From SPJN01 sp965229935 (GTDB taxonomy: Bacteria; Pseudomonadota; Alphaproteobacteria; SPJN01): a stretch of 64,000 nucleotides of DNA. Under the pieces are notes generated by a model that was not told the DNA's origin, did no database searches, and was given only the letters and a program-made list of their open reading frames with translations. Location: NCBI GenBank assembly GCA_965229935.1, contig CBDDKB010000002.1, positions 2,976,001-3,040,000 on the forward strand, read 5' to 3'. The translations under genes were made by a program, and so were the position numbers. Below, in pieces: positions 53,012 to 62,401 of the stretch (position 1 is the stretch's first letter; each line of letters opens with the position of its first letter).

Positions 53012-53524
53012 ATGGCAGGCAACGTCAAACTTGATCACATTGATTTAAAAATTCTACGCCTTTTACAGGATGATGGACGCATGACGAATGTCGATCTGGC
53101 GTCCCGCGTTGGGATTTCTGCCCCGCCATGTCTAAGACGTGTCCGCGCGCTTGAAGCTGCCGGGTTAATTGGCGGCTATTATGCGGCATTGAACGGTAAG
53201 GGGTTGGGATTTGCGGTCGAGGTTTTTGCCATGGTGGGCCTTGATAGCCAGCATGAAGATGACCTTGCACGGTTTGAGGCAGCGATGAACGCACATCCAA
53301 TTGTGCGTGAATGTTATATGCTGAACGGCGAGGTTGATTTCATTTTGAAATGCGTTGCCCGAGACCTTGAAGAATTCCAGACATTCCTGACATCGCACCT
53401 GACGCCTGCACCGCATGTCGCCAGCGTCAAAACCAGCTTTGTTATTCGTCAGGCCAAGAATGAGCCAGGTTATCCAACCGAATTGTTAACTGCCGATGTG
53501 GCACCCGCTGGCCAAGGAGACTGA
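53012..53524 (+). CDS. Lrp/AsnC family transcriptional regulator
   Basis: 170 aa from ATG 53012; the frame extends upstream to 52964. N-terminal helix-turn-helix: LDHIDLKILRLLQDDGRMTN and VDLASRVGISAPPCLRRVRA. The C-terminal ligand-binding RAM domain includes FAMVGLDSQHE and RECYMLNGEVDFILKCVA, with the Gly-Asp pair of the effector pocket. It probably senses an amino acid. Target genes unknown; the SGNH gene two bases downstream may be co-transcribed. Confidence 0.9.
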   Translation: MAGNVKLDHIDLKILRLLQDDGRMTNVDLASRVGISAPPCLRRVRALEAAGLIGGYYAALNGKGLGFAVEVFAMVGLDSQHEDDLARFEAAMNAHPIVRECYMLNGEVDFILKCVARDLEEFQTFLTSHLTPAPHVASVKTSFVIRQAKNEPGYPTELLTADVAPAGQGD

Positions 53525-53526
53525 CA

Positions 53527-54276
53527 ATGCGCAAACGCGTGCGGTTTCTATATGGCGTCGTATTGATCAGCGGCTTGTTGATGAGCTTGATGTTCGTTGT
53601 AGAACGTTTTGGGACAACTCTGGTTGGGGTTGCAGAACGCAATGCCGAAACCTTTCAGACAGAAATTGCTGCGTTTAAGGCACGTGACGCCCGCGCAGGG
53701 TTTCGTGCAGACGCAATTGTTTTGGTCGGCAGCTCTGACTTTAAACTTTGGCGCGAAGTTGGCGGGCACTTTGCCCCGCGGGCAATTATCAATCGCGGGT
53801 TTGGCGGCGCACATATGCGCCATGTGCTGCACTATTATGATGATGTTGTGAAAGTCTATAAGCCGCGCGCATTGGTTCTATATGCAGGCGAAAATGATAT
53901 TGCTGCCAGCGTCAAACCCAGTGTCATACTGGGCGATTTTGATAAGTTGATGGCAAAACTACGTGCTGACTTTCCGCAAATGCCTGTCTTGATTATGTCG
54001 GTGAAACCAAGCCCCGCGCACTTTGATGATCTTGCCATCCAGTTGGAGGTGAATGAAGGTTTCAAACAGCGTGCTTCAAAAGACAAAAACCTGCATTATG
54101 TCGATGTTGCGACGCCTATGTTACAGGCCGGCGAGCAGGGGGTGGCGGACGACTTATTCAGCGAAGATCAATTGCATCTGTCTGAAAAAGGCTATGACAT
54201 TTGGGCGAGAGAGCTTGGCTGGTATTTTGATCGACTGTTTGGTCCTATCGAATTAGGGCCGGTCGATCGCGGTTAA
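53527..54276 (+). CDS. SGNH/GDSL-type hydrolase, secreted
   Basis: 249 aa. N-terminal signal or anchor (VRFLYGVVLISGLLMSLMFVV). Block I is VLVGSSDFKLW (catalytic Ser), block II Gly in NRGFGGAH, block III Asn in YAGENDI and block V D-x-x-H in SEDQLHLSEKGY. The order and spacing fit the SGNH family. Likely an esterase or acetyl-hydrolase acting in the periplasm; substrate unknown. Confidence 0.85.
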   Translation: MRKRVRFLYGVVLISGLLMSLMFVVERFGTTLVGVAERNAETFQTEIAAFKARDARAGFRADAIVLVGSSDFKLWREVGGHFAPRAIINRGFGGAHMRHVLHYYDDVVKVYKPRALVLYAGENDIAASVKPSVILGDFDKLMAKLRADFPQMPVLIMSVKPSPAHFDDLAIQLEVNEGFKQRASKDKNLHYVDVATPMLQAGEQGVADDLFSEDQLHLSEKGYDIWARELGWYFDRLFGPIELGPVDRG

Positions 54277-54288
54277 GCCAAATAAAAA

Positions 54289-54311
54289 GGGGCAGCGTCT
54301 GACGCTACCCC
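54289..54311. terminator. bidirectional terminator between SGNH and greA genes
   Basis: GGGGCAGCG at 54289-54297 pairs with CGCTACCCC at 54303-54311 with one C-A mismatch and a loop of five. A-rich sequence lies on the left and T-rich on the right, so it can serve the convergent greA gene as well. Confidence 0.7.
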
Positions 54312-54344
54312 ATCTTAGTTGTCATTAAATGTGACGAAGCTTGT

Positions 54345-54818
54345 TTACTTAAAGCTAACGCTCAAAATCTCGTAAGACTTGGCGCCGCCGGGGGTGTTCA
54401 CCTCGACCGAATCGCCAACTGATTTATTGATCAGCGCGCGCGCGATTGGGGAGGTGAGAGAGATTTGCCCACCCTTGGGGTCAGACTCATCCTCACCAAC
54501 AATTTGGAACTTGCGTTCTTCGTCTGTGTCTTCGTCGACGATTTCCACGGTTGCACCGAATTTTACGGTGTCGCCGGAAAATTCAGAAATATCGATGACC
54601 TGCGCCCGGCTAAGTTTGCTTTCCAGTTCCTGAATACGCGCTTCGATATGACCTTGCTGTTCTTTAGCAGCATGATATTCCGCGTTCTCAGACAGGTCGC
54701 CATGCTCGCGCGCTTCGGCAATCGCCTGAATCACTGCAGGACGATCAACGGTTTTTAGCCGCTTAAATTCTTCTTCCATCCGCTGGTAGCCAGCGTTGGT
54801 CATGGGCACTCGTTCCAT
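54345..54818 (-). CDS. greA: transcription elongation factor GreA
   Basis: 157 aa, standard length. N-terminal coiled-coil with MTNAGYQRMEEEFKRLKTV, the acidic tip DLSENAEYHAAKEQQG, and the globular C-terminal domain with SLTSPIARALINKSVGDSVE. It enters the RNA polymerase channel and restarts backtracked complexes by stimulating transcript cleavage. It lies downstream of carB, as in many Alphaproteobacteria, but a hairpin separates them. Confidence 0.96.
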   Translation of the reverse strand: MERVPMTNAGYQRMEEEFKRLKTVDRPAVIQAIAEAREHGDLSENAEYHAAKEQQGHIEARIQELESKLSRAQVIDISEFSGDTVKFGATVEIVDEDTDEERKFQIVGEDESDPKGGQISLTSPIARALINKSVGDSVEVNTPGGAKSYEILSVSFK

Positions 54819-54869
54819 TGTGACCTCATATTTGCCGCTTTTCGGGCGGTCTTTTGCTATCAGGCAATG

Positions 54870-54903
54870 AAAAATCCGCCTCCAAACAGCGTGTTTGGAG
54901 CGG
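54870..54903 (-). terminator. terminator after carB
   Basis: CTCCAAACA at 54880-54888 pairs with TGTTTGGAG at 54892-54900, with more G-C pairs at the base; on the minus strand it is followed by GCGGATTTTTC. A second perfect hairpin lies closer to carB. Confidence 0.75.
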
Positions 54904-54927
54904 CAAACATTCCTGTGTCTGAAATAA

Positions 54928-54954
54928 TCAGATCAAAATAGTGCTTTGATCTGA
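54928..54954 (-). other. hairpin directly downstream of carB
   Basis: TCAGATCAAA at 54928-54937 pairs perfectly with TTTGATCTGA at 54945-54954 over a seven-base loop. No T run follows on the minus strand; it may protect the mRNA end or act together with the terminator at 54870-54903. Confidence 0.5.
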
Positions 54955-54987
54955 AAGATAAGGCGGCCCGTACCGGACCACCTCAAC

Positions 54988-57900
54988 TCAGCGGGTAATG
55001 TAGGACTGAAGCGGCGCAACTTCAAGTGTGTCTCTGCGCTGTGCCCTGATGCCTGCTGCCGCAGCCTTTGCACCTGCAATTGTGGTGTAATAGGGCACCT
55101 TGTTGGTCAGCGCTGATCGGCGGATTGAATAGGAATCTTCAATCGCCTGTGTGCCTTCGGTTGTGTTGAAAACCAGCTGAACTTCGCCATTTTTGATGGC
55201 ATCAACAATATGTGGGCGGCCTTCCAGCACCTTGTTGATTGTGGCTGTTTCAATGCCTTTTTCATTCAAAAAGCGGGCTGTGCCGCCTGTTGCAATGATG
55301 TTGAAGCCTTCTTTGGCCATCATTTTGACAGCGGGCAAAATCGCTTCTTTATCGGCATCTTTCACAGATACAAACAATGTGCCGCTTTCAGGCACCTTGG
55401 CACCGCCGCCAAGCTGACTTTTTGCAAAGGCGCGGTCAAATTGGTTATCAAGGCCCATCACCTCACCTGTTGACCGCATTTCAGGGCCCAACAAGGTATC
55501 GACGCCGGGGAACCGGGCAAAGGGGAACACAGCCTCCTTCACGGCAACATGCTTCAGCTTGGTTTCTTTTAGGTTCATGGCAGCCAGTTTTTCGCCTGCC
55601 ATCAGGCGGCTGGCAATCTTGGCAACGGGATAGCCCACTGCCTTTGCCACGAAAGGAACTGTCCGGCTGGCGCGGGGGTTCACTTCGATCAAATAGACGG
55701 TCTTGTCTTTGATCGCATATTGTACATTCATCAACCCAACAACATTGAGCGCGCGTGCGAGCATGCGTGTTTCTCGCTTCAACTCTTCGATTACATCGCC
55801 GCTGAGAGAATGCGGGGGGAGGGAGCAGGCGCTGTCACCGGAATGAATGCCAGCTTCTTCGATATGCTCCATAATCCCGGCAATATGAACATCATTGCCG
55901 TCGCACAGGGCATCAACATCGACTTCGATGGCGCCATCAAGATAACCATCGATCAAAACAGGACTGTCGCCCGAAACATGCACGGCTTCGTTAATGTACC
56001 GCTCTAGCCCGGCGCGGTCCCGTACGATTTCCATGGCACGACCACCCAAAACGTAGGAGGGGCGAATCACGACGGGATAGCCAACCTCTTCAGCGATCTG
56101 GATTGCCTGGTCCTCGGTCGAGGCGATGCCGTTACGCGGCTGTTTCAGGTCCAAATCGGCCAGCAATTTCTGGAACCGTTCGCGATCTTCGGCAAGGTCG
56201 ATGGCGTCAGGGCTGGTGCCCAAAATCGGGACACCTGCGGCCTCAAGGCCGCGTGCCAGTTTCAGGGGCGTTTGGCCACCAAATTGAACGATCACACCTT
56301 TGACGGTGCCATCCTGTTGTTCTGTTTCGATCAGGGACAGCACGTCTTCGCTGGTCAGCGGTTCAAAGTACAGTCGGTCTGATGTGTCATAATCGGTTGA
56401 AACGGTTTCAGGGTTGCAATTGACCATGATGGTTTCATAACCCGCATCCGCAAGCGCAAAGGCGGCATGACAGCAGCAATAGTCAAACTCGATACCCTGA
56501 CCGATCCGGTTCGGGCCACCACCAAGGATAATGACCTTTTCGCGGTTGCTGATGCCTGACTCACATTCGGCGGCACCATTGTGGGGCGCCTCATATGTTG
56601 AATACATATAGGGGGTCTTGGCCTCAAACTCAGCAGCGACAGTATCGATACGTTTATAGACCGGGCGTACGCCTGCGGCCTTACGGGCTGATGTGACGTC
56701 TGCTTCTGTTTTGCCGACAAGTTGCGCAAGGCGGGCATCGGCAAAGCCTTTGGCTTTCAGGAACTGCCAATCGCGCGGTTGGGTAGGCAGGCCACGGCTC
56801 TTAATGGCGGCTTCTGTGTCGATCAAATCCTTGATCTGGCGCAGGAACCACGGATCAATAGCACAGGCCTTGTGAACATCTTCTTCGCTTAGGCCAAGCC
56901 GGAAGGCTTGCGCCACAGCAAGCAGGCGATCTGGCGTTGGTGTGCCGAGCGCCTTGCGGATCGCGTTTAAATCATCACCTTCGCCAAGGCCGTCAATCTC
57001 ATACTCGTTCAGGCCGCACAAGCCGGTTTCGAGCGAGCGTAGCGCCTTTTGCAGGCTTTCCTGGAATGTCCGGCCAATAGCCATCGCTTCGCCAACAGAC
57101 TTCATCGCGGTTGTCAGCAAGGGTTCTGAGCCGGGGAACTTTTCAAATGCAAAGCGTGGGATCTTTGTCACGACATAATCAATCGTCGGCTCAAAGCTTG
57201 CCGGGGTAACGCCTGTGATGTCGTTCAGCAATTCGTCCAGCGTATAGCCGACTGCAAGTTTGGCGGCGATTTTGGCGATGGGAAAGCCTGTTGCCTTTGA
57301 TGCCAGTGCAGATGAACGCGACACGCGCGGGTTCATCTCGATGACAACAAGGCGGCCATCTTTCGGATTGACCGCGAACTGAACGTTAGACCCGCCTGTT
57401 TCGACGCCGATTTCGCGCAGCACAGCGATAGAGGCATTGCGCATGATCTGATATTCTTTATCAGTCAGAGTCAAGGCAGGGGCGATGGTAATGGAATCGC
57501 CCGTATGCACGCCCATTGGGTCGATATTTTCAATGGAACAGATGATGATGCAGTTGTCCGCCTTGTCGCGAACCACTTCCATTTCAAATTCTTTCCATCC
57601 CAAGACGCTTTCTTCAACCAGAACTTCCGTCGTGGGGGAGGCATCAAGACCACTTGAAATGATCTTGATATATTCTTCCTTGTTATAGGCGATGCCGCCG
57701 CCCGTGCCGCCCATGGTAAAGGACGGACGAATGATGGCGGGAAGACCGATAATGTCGAGCGCCTTCATAGCCTCATCAAGTGTATGAGCAATTTCTGACT
57801 TGGGGCTTTCAAGGCCGATTTTGTCCATCGCCTTACGGAACTTTTCGCGGTCCTCAGCCTTTTCGATGGCTTCTTGGTTGGCACCGATCAGCTCAACATT

Positions 57901-58233
57901 GAATTTGTCGAGCGTACCGTCATCCGCCAACGCCAGTGCAGCGTTCAACGCGGTTTGCCCGCCCATGGTGGGCAGCAATGCATCGGGGCGTTCTTTTTCA
58001 ATGATCTTGGCAACCATGGCCGGGGTGATCGGCTCAATATAGGTCGCGTCTGCCAATTCCGGGTCCGTCATAATGGTGGCGGGGTTGGAGTTGACGAGGA
58101 TAATGCGATACCCCTCTTCCTTCAGGGCCTTAACGGCCTGTGTCCCGGAATAGTCAAACTCACACGCTTGGCCGATAATAATGGGGCCAGCGCCGATGAT
58201 CATGATGGATTGTATGTCTGTGCGTTTAGGCAT
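54988..58233 (-). CDS. carB: carbamoyl-phosphate synthase large subunit
   Basis: 1081 aa with two homologous ATP-grasp halves: the first has GGQTALNAALAL, RPSFTMGGTGGGIAY and EMNPRVSRSSALASKATG; the second has GGQTPLKLARGLEAAG, RPSYVLGGRAMEIV and EVNPRASRTVPFVAKAVG. The C-terminal MGS-like allosteric domain (about 945-1081) contains IIATGGTARFLNEKG. It makes carbamoyl phosphate for arginine and pyrimidines, using ammonia channelled from CarA, encoded 34 bases upstream. Confidence 0.97.
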   Translation of the reverse strand: MPKRTDIQSIMIIGAGPIIIGQACEFDYSGTQAVKALKEEGYRIILVNSNPATIMTDPELADATYIEPITPAMVAKIIEKERPDALLPTMGGQTALNAALALADDGTLDKFNVELIGANQEAIEKAEDREKFRKAMDKIGLESPKSEIAHTLDEAMKALDIIGLPAIIRPSFTMGGTGGGIAYNKEEYIKIISSGLDASPTTEVLVEESVLGWKEFEMEVVRDKADNCIIICSIENIDPMGVHTGDSITIAPALTLTDKEYQIMRNASIAVLREIGVETGGSNVQFAVNPKDGRLVVIEMNPRVSRSSALASKATGFPIAKIAAKLAVGYTLDELLNDITGVTPASFEPTIDYVVTKIPRFAFEKFPGSEPLLTTAMKSVGEAMAIGRTFQESLQKALRSLETGLCGLNEYEIDGLGEGDDLNAIRKALGTPTPDRLLAVAQAFRLGLSEEDVHKACAIDPWFLRQIKDLIDTEAAIKSRGLPTQPRDWQFLKAKGFADARLAQLVGKTEADVTSARKAAGVRPVYKRIDTVAAEFEAKTPYMYSTYEAPHNGAAECESGISNREKVIILGGGPNRIGQGIEFDYCCCHAAFALADAGYETIMVNCNPETVSTDYDTSDRLYFEPLTSEDVLSLIETEQQDGTVKGVIVQFGGQTPLKLARGLEAAGVPILGTSPDAIDLAEDRERFQKLLADLDLKQPRNGIASTEDQAIQIAEEVGYPVVIRPSYVLGGRAMEIVRDRAGLERYINEAVHVSGDSPVLIDGYLDGAIEVDVDALCDGNDVHIAGIMEHIEEAGIHSGDSACSLPPHSLSGDVIEELKRETRMLARALNVVGLMNVQYAIKDKTVYLIEVNPRASRTVPFVAKAVGYPVAKIASRLMAGEKLAAMNLKETKLKHVAVKEAVFPFARFPGVDTLLGPEMRSTGEVMGLDNQFDRAFAKSQLGGGAKVPESGTLFVSVKDADKEAILPAVKMMAKEGFNIIATGGTARFLNEKGIETATINKVLEGRPHIVDAIKNGEVQLVFNTTEGTQAIEDSYSIRRSALTNKVPYYTTIAGAKAAAAGIRAQRRDTLEVAPLQSYITR

Positions 58234-58267
58234 GGGTCGCTCTGTCAGCTAATAAGGCGGTGGCGGC

Positions 58268-59482
58268 TTACGCGGCGTTATGGGTTTTGATGGCGGTCAG
58301 GAACCGATCAAACAGATAGAAACTGTCCTGCGGGCCGGGGCTGGCTTCGGGGTGATATTGGACCGAGAAGATGGGCTTGCTATCAACAGCAATCCCGCAA
58401 TTGGTGCCGTCAAACAAGGAAACATGTGTTTCGCTGATCCCTTTAGGCAGTGTATCGCGATCAACTGTAAAGCCATGGTTCATAGAGGTGATTTCAACTT
58501 TGCCCGTTGTCAAATCCTTGACCGGGTGGTTGGCGCCGCGATGGCCTTGGTGCATCTTCATGGTCTTGGCACCAAGTGCGAGTGCCAACATTTGATGGCC
58601 CAGACAAATCCCAAAAATGGGCAGTTCGGTTTCCAGCAATTCCTTGATAACCGGCACTGCATATTCGCCTGTTGCGGCGGGATCGCCCGGGCCGTTCGAC
58701 AGGAAAACCCCATCAGGGTTCAGTGCCAGAATATCGGCAGCAGAGGTTTTTGCGGGGACAATGGTCACTTTAACGCCAGTGCTGGCAAGGCAGCGTAGAA
58801 TATTGTGTTTGCAGCCATAGTCGATCGCAACAACATGTGCGGCGGCGTCTGCGCTATCATTTAAAGTGCCAAAACCAGTGCCAAGGTCCCAGCGGCAGGT
58901 CAGCCAGTCTTCCGAATTGGCGCGGGTGACGTCCTTGGCAAGGTCCATACCTTCAAGGCCGGGCCAGCCAGCGGCCTTGGCCTGCAGGGCGGGAATGTCA
59001 AACTTGCCTGCTTGATTATAGGCGATGACGCCATTGGGCGCGCCTTGCAAGCGAATGCGACGGGTCAGGGCGCGCGTGTCGATGCCGCTGATGCCAACAA
59101 GCTTGCGATCCTTCAACCAGGCATCAAGATGCTGCTTGGCGCGAAAATTAGAGGGCAGGGTCACATCTGCACGCATGATCATGCCGTGCGCCGCACTTGT
59201 TGCGGTTTCGACATCTTCGTCATTCGTGCCGACATTGCCGACATGCGGGAATGTGAAAGTGATCAACTGACCCGCATAGCTGGGGTCGGTCAGAATTTCC
59301 TGATAGCCGGTGATAGAGGTGTTGAAGCAAACCTCACCAAGCGCCTCTCCTTCATAACCGAGGCCGATACCTTCATAGAAAGTGCCATCGGCCAACACCA
59401 ATACAGCATTGGGTGTGGGCGCATAAAGAAAACCGGATGCCGAGGTCGAGGCTTCCGGGGTGACGGGCTCAGTCTGTGCCAT
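58268..59482 (-). CDS. carA: carbamoyl-phosphate synthase small subunit
   Basis: 404 aa from the ATG at 59482 (MAQTEPVTP), which has TAGGA eight bases before it; an in-frame ATG at 59521 is less likely. The N-terminal domain has FYEGIGLGYEGEALGEVCFN and TSITGYQEILTDPSYAGQ. The class I glutaminase domain has the nucleophile Cys in FGICLGHQM near residue 275 and the His/Glu pair in VQYHPEASPGP. It frees ammonia from glutamine for CarB. Confidence 0.96.
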   Translation of the reverse strand: MAQTEPVTPEASTSASGFLYAPTPNAVLVLADGTFYEGIGLGYEGEALGEVCFNTSITGYQEILTDPSYAGQLITFTFPHVGNVGTNDEDVETATSAAHGMIMRADVTLPSNFRAKQHLDAWLKDRKLVGISGIDTRALTRRIRLQGAPNGVIAYNQAGKFDIPALQAKAAGWPGLEGMDLAKDVTRANSEDWLTCRWDLGTGFGTLNDSADAAAHVVAIDYGCKHNILRCLASTGVKVTIVPAKTSAADILALNPDGVFLSNGPGDPAATGEYAVPVIKELLETELPIFGICLGHQMLALALGAKTMKMHQGHRGANHPVKDLTTGKVEITSMNHGFTVDRDTLPKGISETHVSLFDGTNCGIAVDSKPIFSVQYHPEASPGPQDSFYLFDRFLTAIKTHNAA

Positions 59483-59521
59483 GAACAGGGTCCTAAGATC
59501 AGTGAAGAGGCCGCGCTTCAT

Positions 59522-59811
59522 CGCGGGGCATCAAGTGAAAGGCCTGCTGGCCTTAGATCAGTCTGCCCCAGAATCGTTTCCGCTTCCGTGAATTTTCAAG
59601 GTTATAAGCGAAATCAGCTAAGCAATCAAGCGGTGCCTGATTTTGTTTGATTTTGAAATCCTTTTAAAATCAATAACTTGCAAGTGTAAGAGCCTGTTGC
59701 GTCTGCCCGTCGCATGGGGTAGTGTCGCGATCCCGCGAAGGGCGAGGCTGTTGTGCCTGCGCTTTGGGGCGGGGATCGACAACGCTATCCAAGCTTAGGG
59801 TACTCTTCACT
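59522..59811. promoter_or_regulatory. divergent promoter region of carA and yqeY-like gene
   Basis: About 290 bases between the divergent genes. It must hold both promoters. An AT-rich part lies around 59590-59690. A long plus-strand frame starting at 59722 enters the yqeY-like gene but its first 30 codons do not resemble the family. I see no arginine or pyrimidine operator or attenuator that I can name. Confidence 0.4.
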
Positions 59812-60267
59812 ATGCGTGAGCAACTTAAACAAACGTTGAAGGACGCCATGCGCGCCAAGGATCAACGCCGTATTTCTACCGTGCGTCTTATTCTGGCTGC
59901 CATTAAGGATCGTGACATCGCGGCACGGTCAGAAGACAAAACCGATGGCGTTGACGAGGCAGAGATTCTGCAAATCTTGCAAAAGATGGTGAAGCAGCGC
60001 CGCGAGGCCGCTGACACCTATGAATCTGCGGGCCGGGTCGAACTTGCCGAACAAGAACGCGAAGAAATGGGCATCATCGAAGAATTCATGCCCCGGCAAA
60101 TGTCGGACGCGGAAATTGATGAGGCTGTTTCTGCTGTGATTGCGGAAATTGACGCTGCGGGTCTGAAGGATATGGGTAAAACCATGGCCGCCTTGAAGGA
60201 TCGCCATGCTGGCGCGATGGACTTTAAAAAGGCATCTGCGAAGGTGAAAGCTGCCCTTGGCGGGTAA
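59812..60267 (+). CDS. GatB/YqeY domain-containing protein
   Basis: 151 aa from ATG 59812 (MREQLKQTLKDAMRAKDQRR), all helical. The C-terminal part FMPRQMSDAEIDEAVSAVI and GAMDFKKASAKVKAAL is the YqeY tRNA-binding-like fold also found at the end of GatB. Function in stand-alone form is unclear. The position upstream of dnaG and rpoD is common in Alphaproteobacteria. Confidence 0.9.
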   Translation: MREQLKQTLKDAMRAKDQRRISTVRLILAAIKDRDIAARSEDKTDGVDEAEILQILQKMVKQRREAADTYESAGRVELAEQEREEMGIIEEFMPRQMSDAEIDEAVSAVIAEIDAAGLKDMGKTMAALKDRHAGAMDFKKASAKVKAALGG

Positions 60268-60324
60268 TGCATTTTGCAATCGAAGCGTCTGGCTATTCGC
60301 CAGCGTCAGAACTAGACTGCCCTT

Positions 60325-62361
60325 ATGGCGATTTCAGATCAATTTATTGATGAGTTGCGCGCGCGCATAACCCTGTCCGACATTGTCGGGCGGCGGGTGA
60401 CGTGGGACCGCAAGAAATCGAACCCGCGTAAGCGAGATTATTGGGCCTGCTGCCCTTTTCACGGTGAAAAATCTCCGTCCTTCCATGTTGATGATTCCAA
60501 GGGGTTTTATCACTGCTTTGGCTGTGGCGTGTCAGGGGATGCCGTAAAGTTTTTGATGGAGGCTGAGGGCGCCAGTTTCCCCGAAGCTGTCGAACAGCTT
60601 GCCGAGCTTGCCGGGCTTGAGGTGCCGCAAATCCGCCGCGCGACCCCACAGGAACAGGAACGACAAAAGGGCCTGCATGATGCCATGGCCTCTGCCGCTG
60701 CCTTTTTTCAGGCCCAGCTTGACATGCCGCGTGGGCAGGGCGCGCAATCCTATCTGGTGCAAAAACGTCAAATGGATCAGCCGACTATTGATCGATTTGC
60801 CATTGGCTATGCGCCCGATGACCGACAGATGCTGCGCAGCCACCTGAAGGCAGAGGGCTTTCAGGACAAGATTTTGGTAGAGGCAGGCTTGGTCATTGGC
60901 CCTGATCCTGATGACCCTTCGACCCAGAACCGCGAACCTTATGACCGGTTTCGAGATAGGATCATGTTCCCGATCCGTGACCGCAAGGGGCGCATCGTTG
61001 CTTTTGGGGGGCGTGATCTATCCGGTAAGTCACGGGCGAAATATCTGAATTCTCCTGAAACGCCGATCTTTCACAAATCAGCCATGCTCTACAATTATGA
61101 CCGGGCGCGCGAAGGGGCGCGGCGCAATGGCAGATTGTTGGTGTCTGAAGGCTATATGGATGTCATCGCCTTTGACCGCGCCGGGATGGACTATGCGGTT
61201 GCACCAATGGGGACGGCGCTGACGGAAGATCAGTTGCGCCTTGCCTGGCGGACGGTTGCAGAACCCCTAATGTGCTTTGACGGGGACGAGGCAGGCAAGC
61301 GCGCTGCCTATCGCGCGGTTGATTTAGCCTTGCCCTTGCTTGAGCCGGGCAAGTCACTTGGCTTTATCATGTTGCCTGACGGGAAAGACCCGGATGATTT
61401 GCTGGCCGCGGGCGGTAAAAAGGCCTTGGTAGGGTTGTTGGATCAAAAACAGCCTTTGGCCGATATATTCTGGCAATCAGCTATTGAGGGGCAGCCACAA
61501 CAAACTCCTGAAGAAAAGGCAGCGCTGAAACAATCAGTCGAAGAGGCGATTGGCCGGATCAAAAACCCTGATGTGCGTCAGCTTTATCAGGCTGATTTCG
61601 GGCAGCGCCTTGCTGACCACCTTGGTCTGGGGGCAATCAGCCTTGATGCTGGTGGCGGTCGCGGCGGCGGAAAACGTGACTGGCAGGAGGAAGTTGACCC
61701 GTGGGAGCCGCAGGGATTGCGCACCCAAAGGGGTAGAGATCGCCGGACCGGGCGTTTTGTGGTCAAAAAGGTCGGCCTGTCGCAACAGGGGCGGGAATCC
61801 CTGTTGGTTAGCCTGTTAAAGGGCGGAAAAGGCGCAGAACAGGCGCGAAATTTGCGAGAACGGCGGCTGATAGGCTTGCTTTTGGCTGATCCGGCCCTTG
61901 CGGAACAGCATGTCGAGGTGCTTGCCGAAATCGCCCTGACAGATCAGGGGCTTGACAAGTTGCTGGCAGAAATACTAGAAACCGTCTCTCACGAGCCCGG
62001 CCTAGATGCCGACGCGCTCCACCGCCACCTGACGCTTCAGGGCATGACAGAACTATTAGACCGTTTCGATGGGGCACCGTCGGGGCGTGTTTGGTCTTTG
62101 GAAGAGAAGGGTCATCAACTGGACGCCATTTTGGCCCAGTTTGAGGTGGATGCGGCATTATTGGATGTCCATATTGCCGAACAGGCCCTGACCTCCCATA
62201 TGACAGATGACAGCTTGGCCCGGCTAACTGCCGCGAAAACCGCATTAGAGCGGGCCCAGGCAAAACAGAAACGTATCGACGACCATTCATCGCAATTGGA
62301 TGGCGGCGAAACACTGGATGATGTCATCAATTCTTTGCGATCAGGCAAACCGCCGGTTTAG
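60325..62361 (+). CDS. dnaG: DNA primase
   Basis: 678 aa. Zinc-ribbon C43, H46, C64, C67 in CCPFHGEKSPSFHV and YHCFGCGVSGD. RNA polymerase domain then TOPRIM: LLVSEGYMDVIAFDRAG and MCFDGDEAGKRAA with the metal-binding acids. A glycine-rich basic linker (DAGGGRGGGKRDW) leads to the C-terminal DnaB-interaction domain. It lays RNA primers at the replication fork. The rpoD gene follows within about 40 bases, as in the macromolecular synthesis operon. Confidence 0.97.
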   Translation: MAISDQFIDELRARITLSDIVGRRVTWDRKKSNPRKRDYWACCPFHGEKSPSFHVDDSKGFYHCFGCGVSGDAVKFLMEAEGASFPEAVEQLAELAGLEVPQIRRATPQEQERQKGLHDAMASAAAFFQAQLDMPRGQGAQSYLVQKRQMDQPTIDRFAIGYAPDDRQMLRSHLKAEGFQDKILVEAGLVIGPDPDDPSTQNREPYDRFRDRIMFPIRDRKGRIVAFGGRDLSGKSRAKYLNSPETPIFHKSAMLYNYDRAREGARRNGRLLVSEGYMDVIAFDRAGMDYAVAPMGTALTEDQLRLAWRTVAEPLMCFDGDEAGKRAAYRAVDLALPLLEPGKSLGFIMLPDGKDPDDLLAAGGKKALVGLLDQKQPLADIFWQSAIEGQPQQTPEEKAALKQSVEEAIGRIKNPDVRQLYQADFGQRLADHLGLGAISLDAGGGRGGGKRDWQEEVDPWEPQGLRTQRGRDRRTGRFVVKKVGLSQQGRESLLVSLLKGGKGAEQARNLRERRLIGLLLADPALAEQHVEVLAEIALTDQGLDKLLAEILETVSHEPGLDADALHRHLTLQGMTELLDRFDGAPSGRVWSLEEKGHQLDAILAQFEVDAALLDVHIAEQALTSHMTDDSLARLTAAKTALERAQAKQKRIDDHSSQLDGGETLDDVINSLRSGKPPV

Positions 62362-62401
62362 GTGGTAGATGCGCTGTCTGACCTGCAAAGTATTGATAGG
62401 G

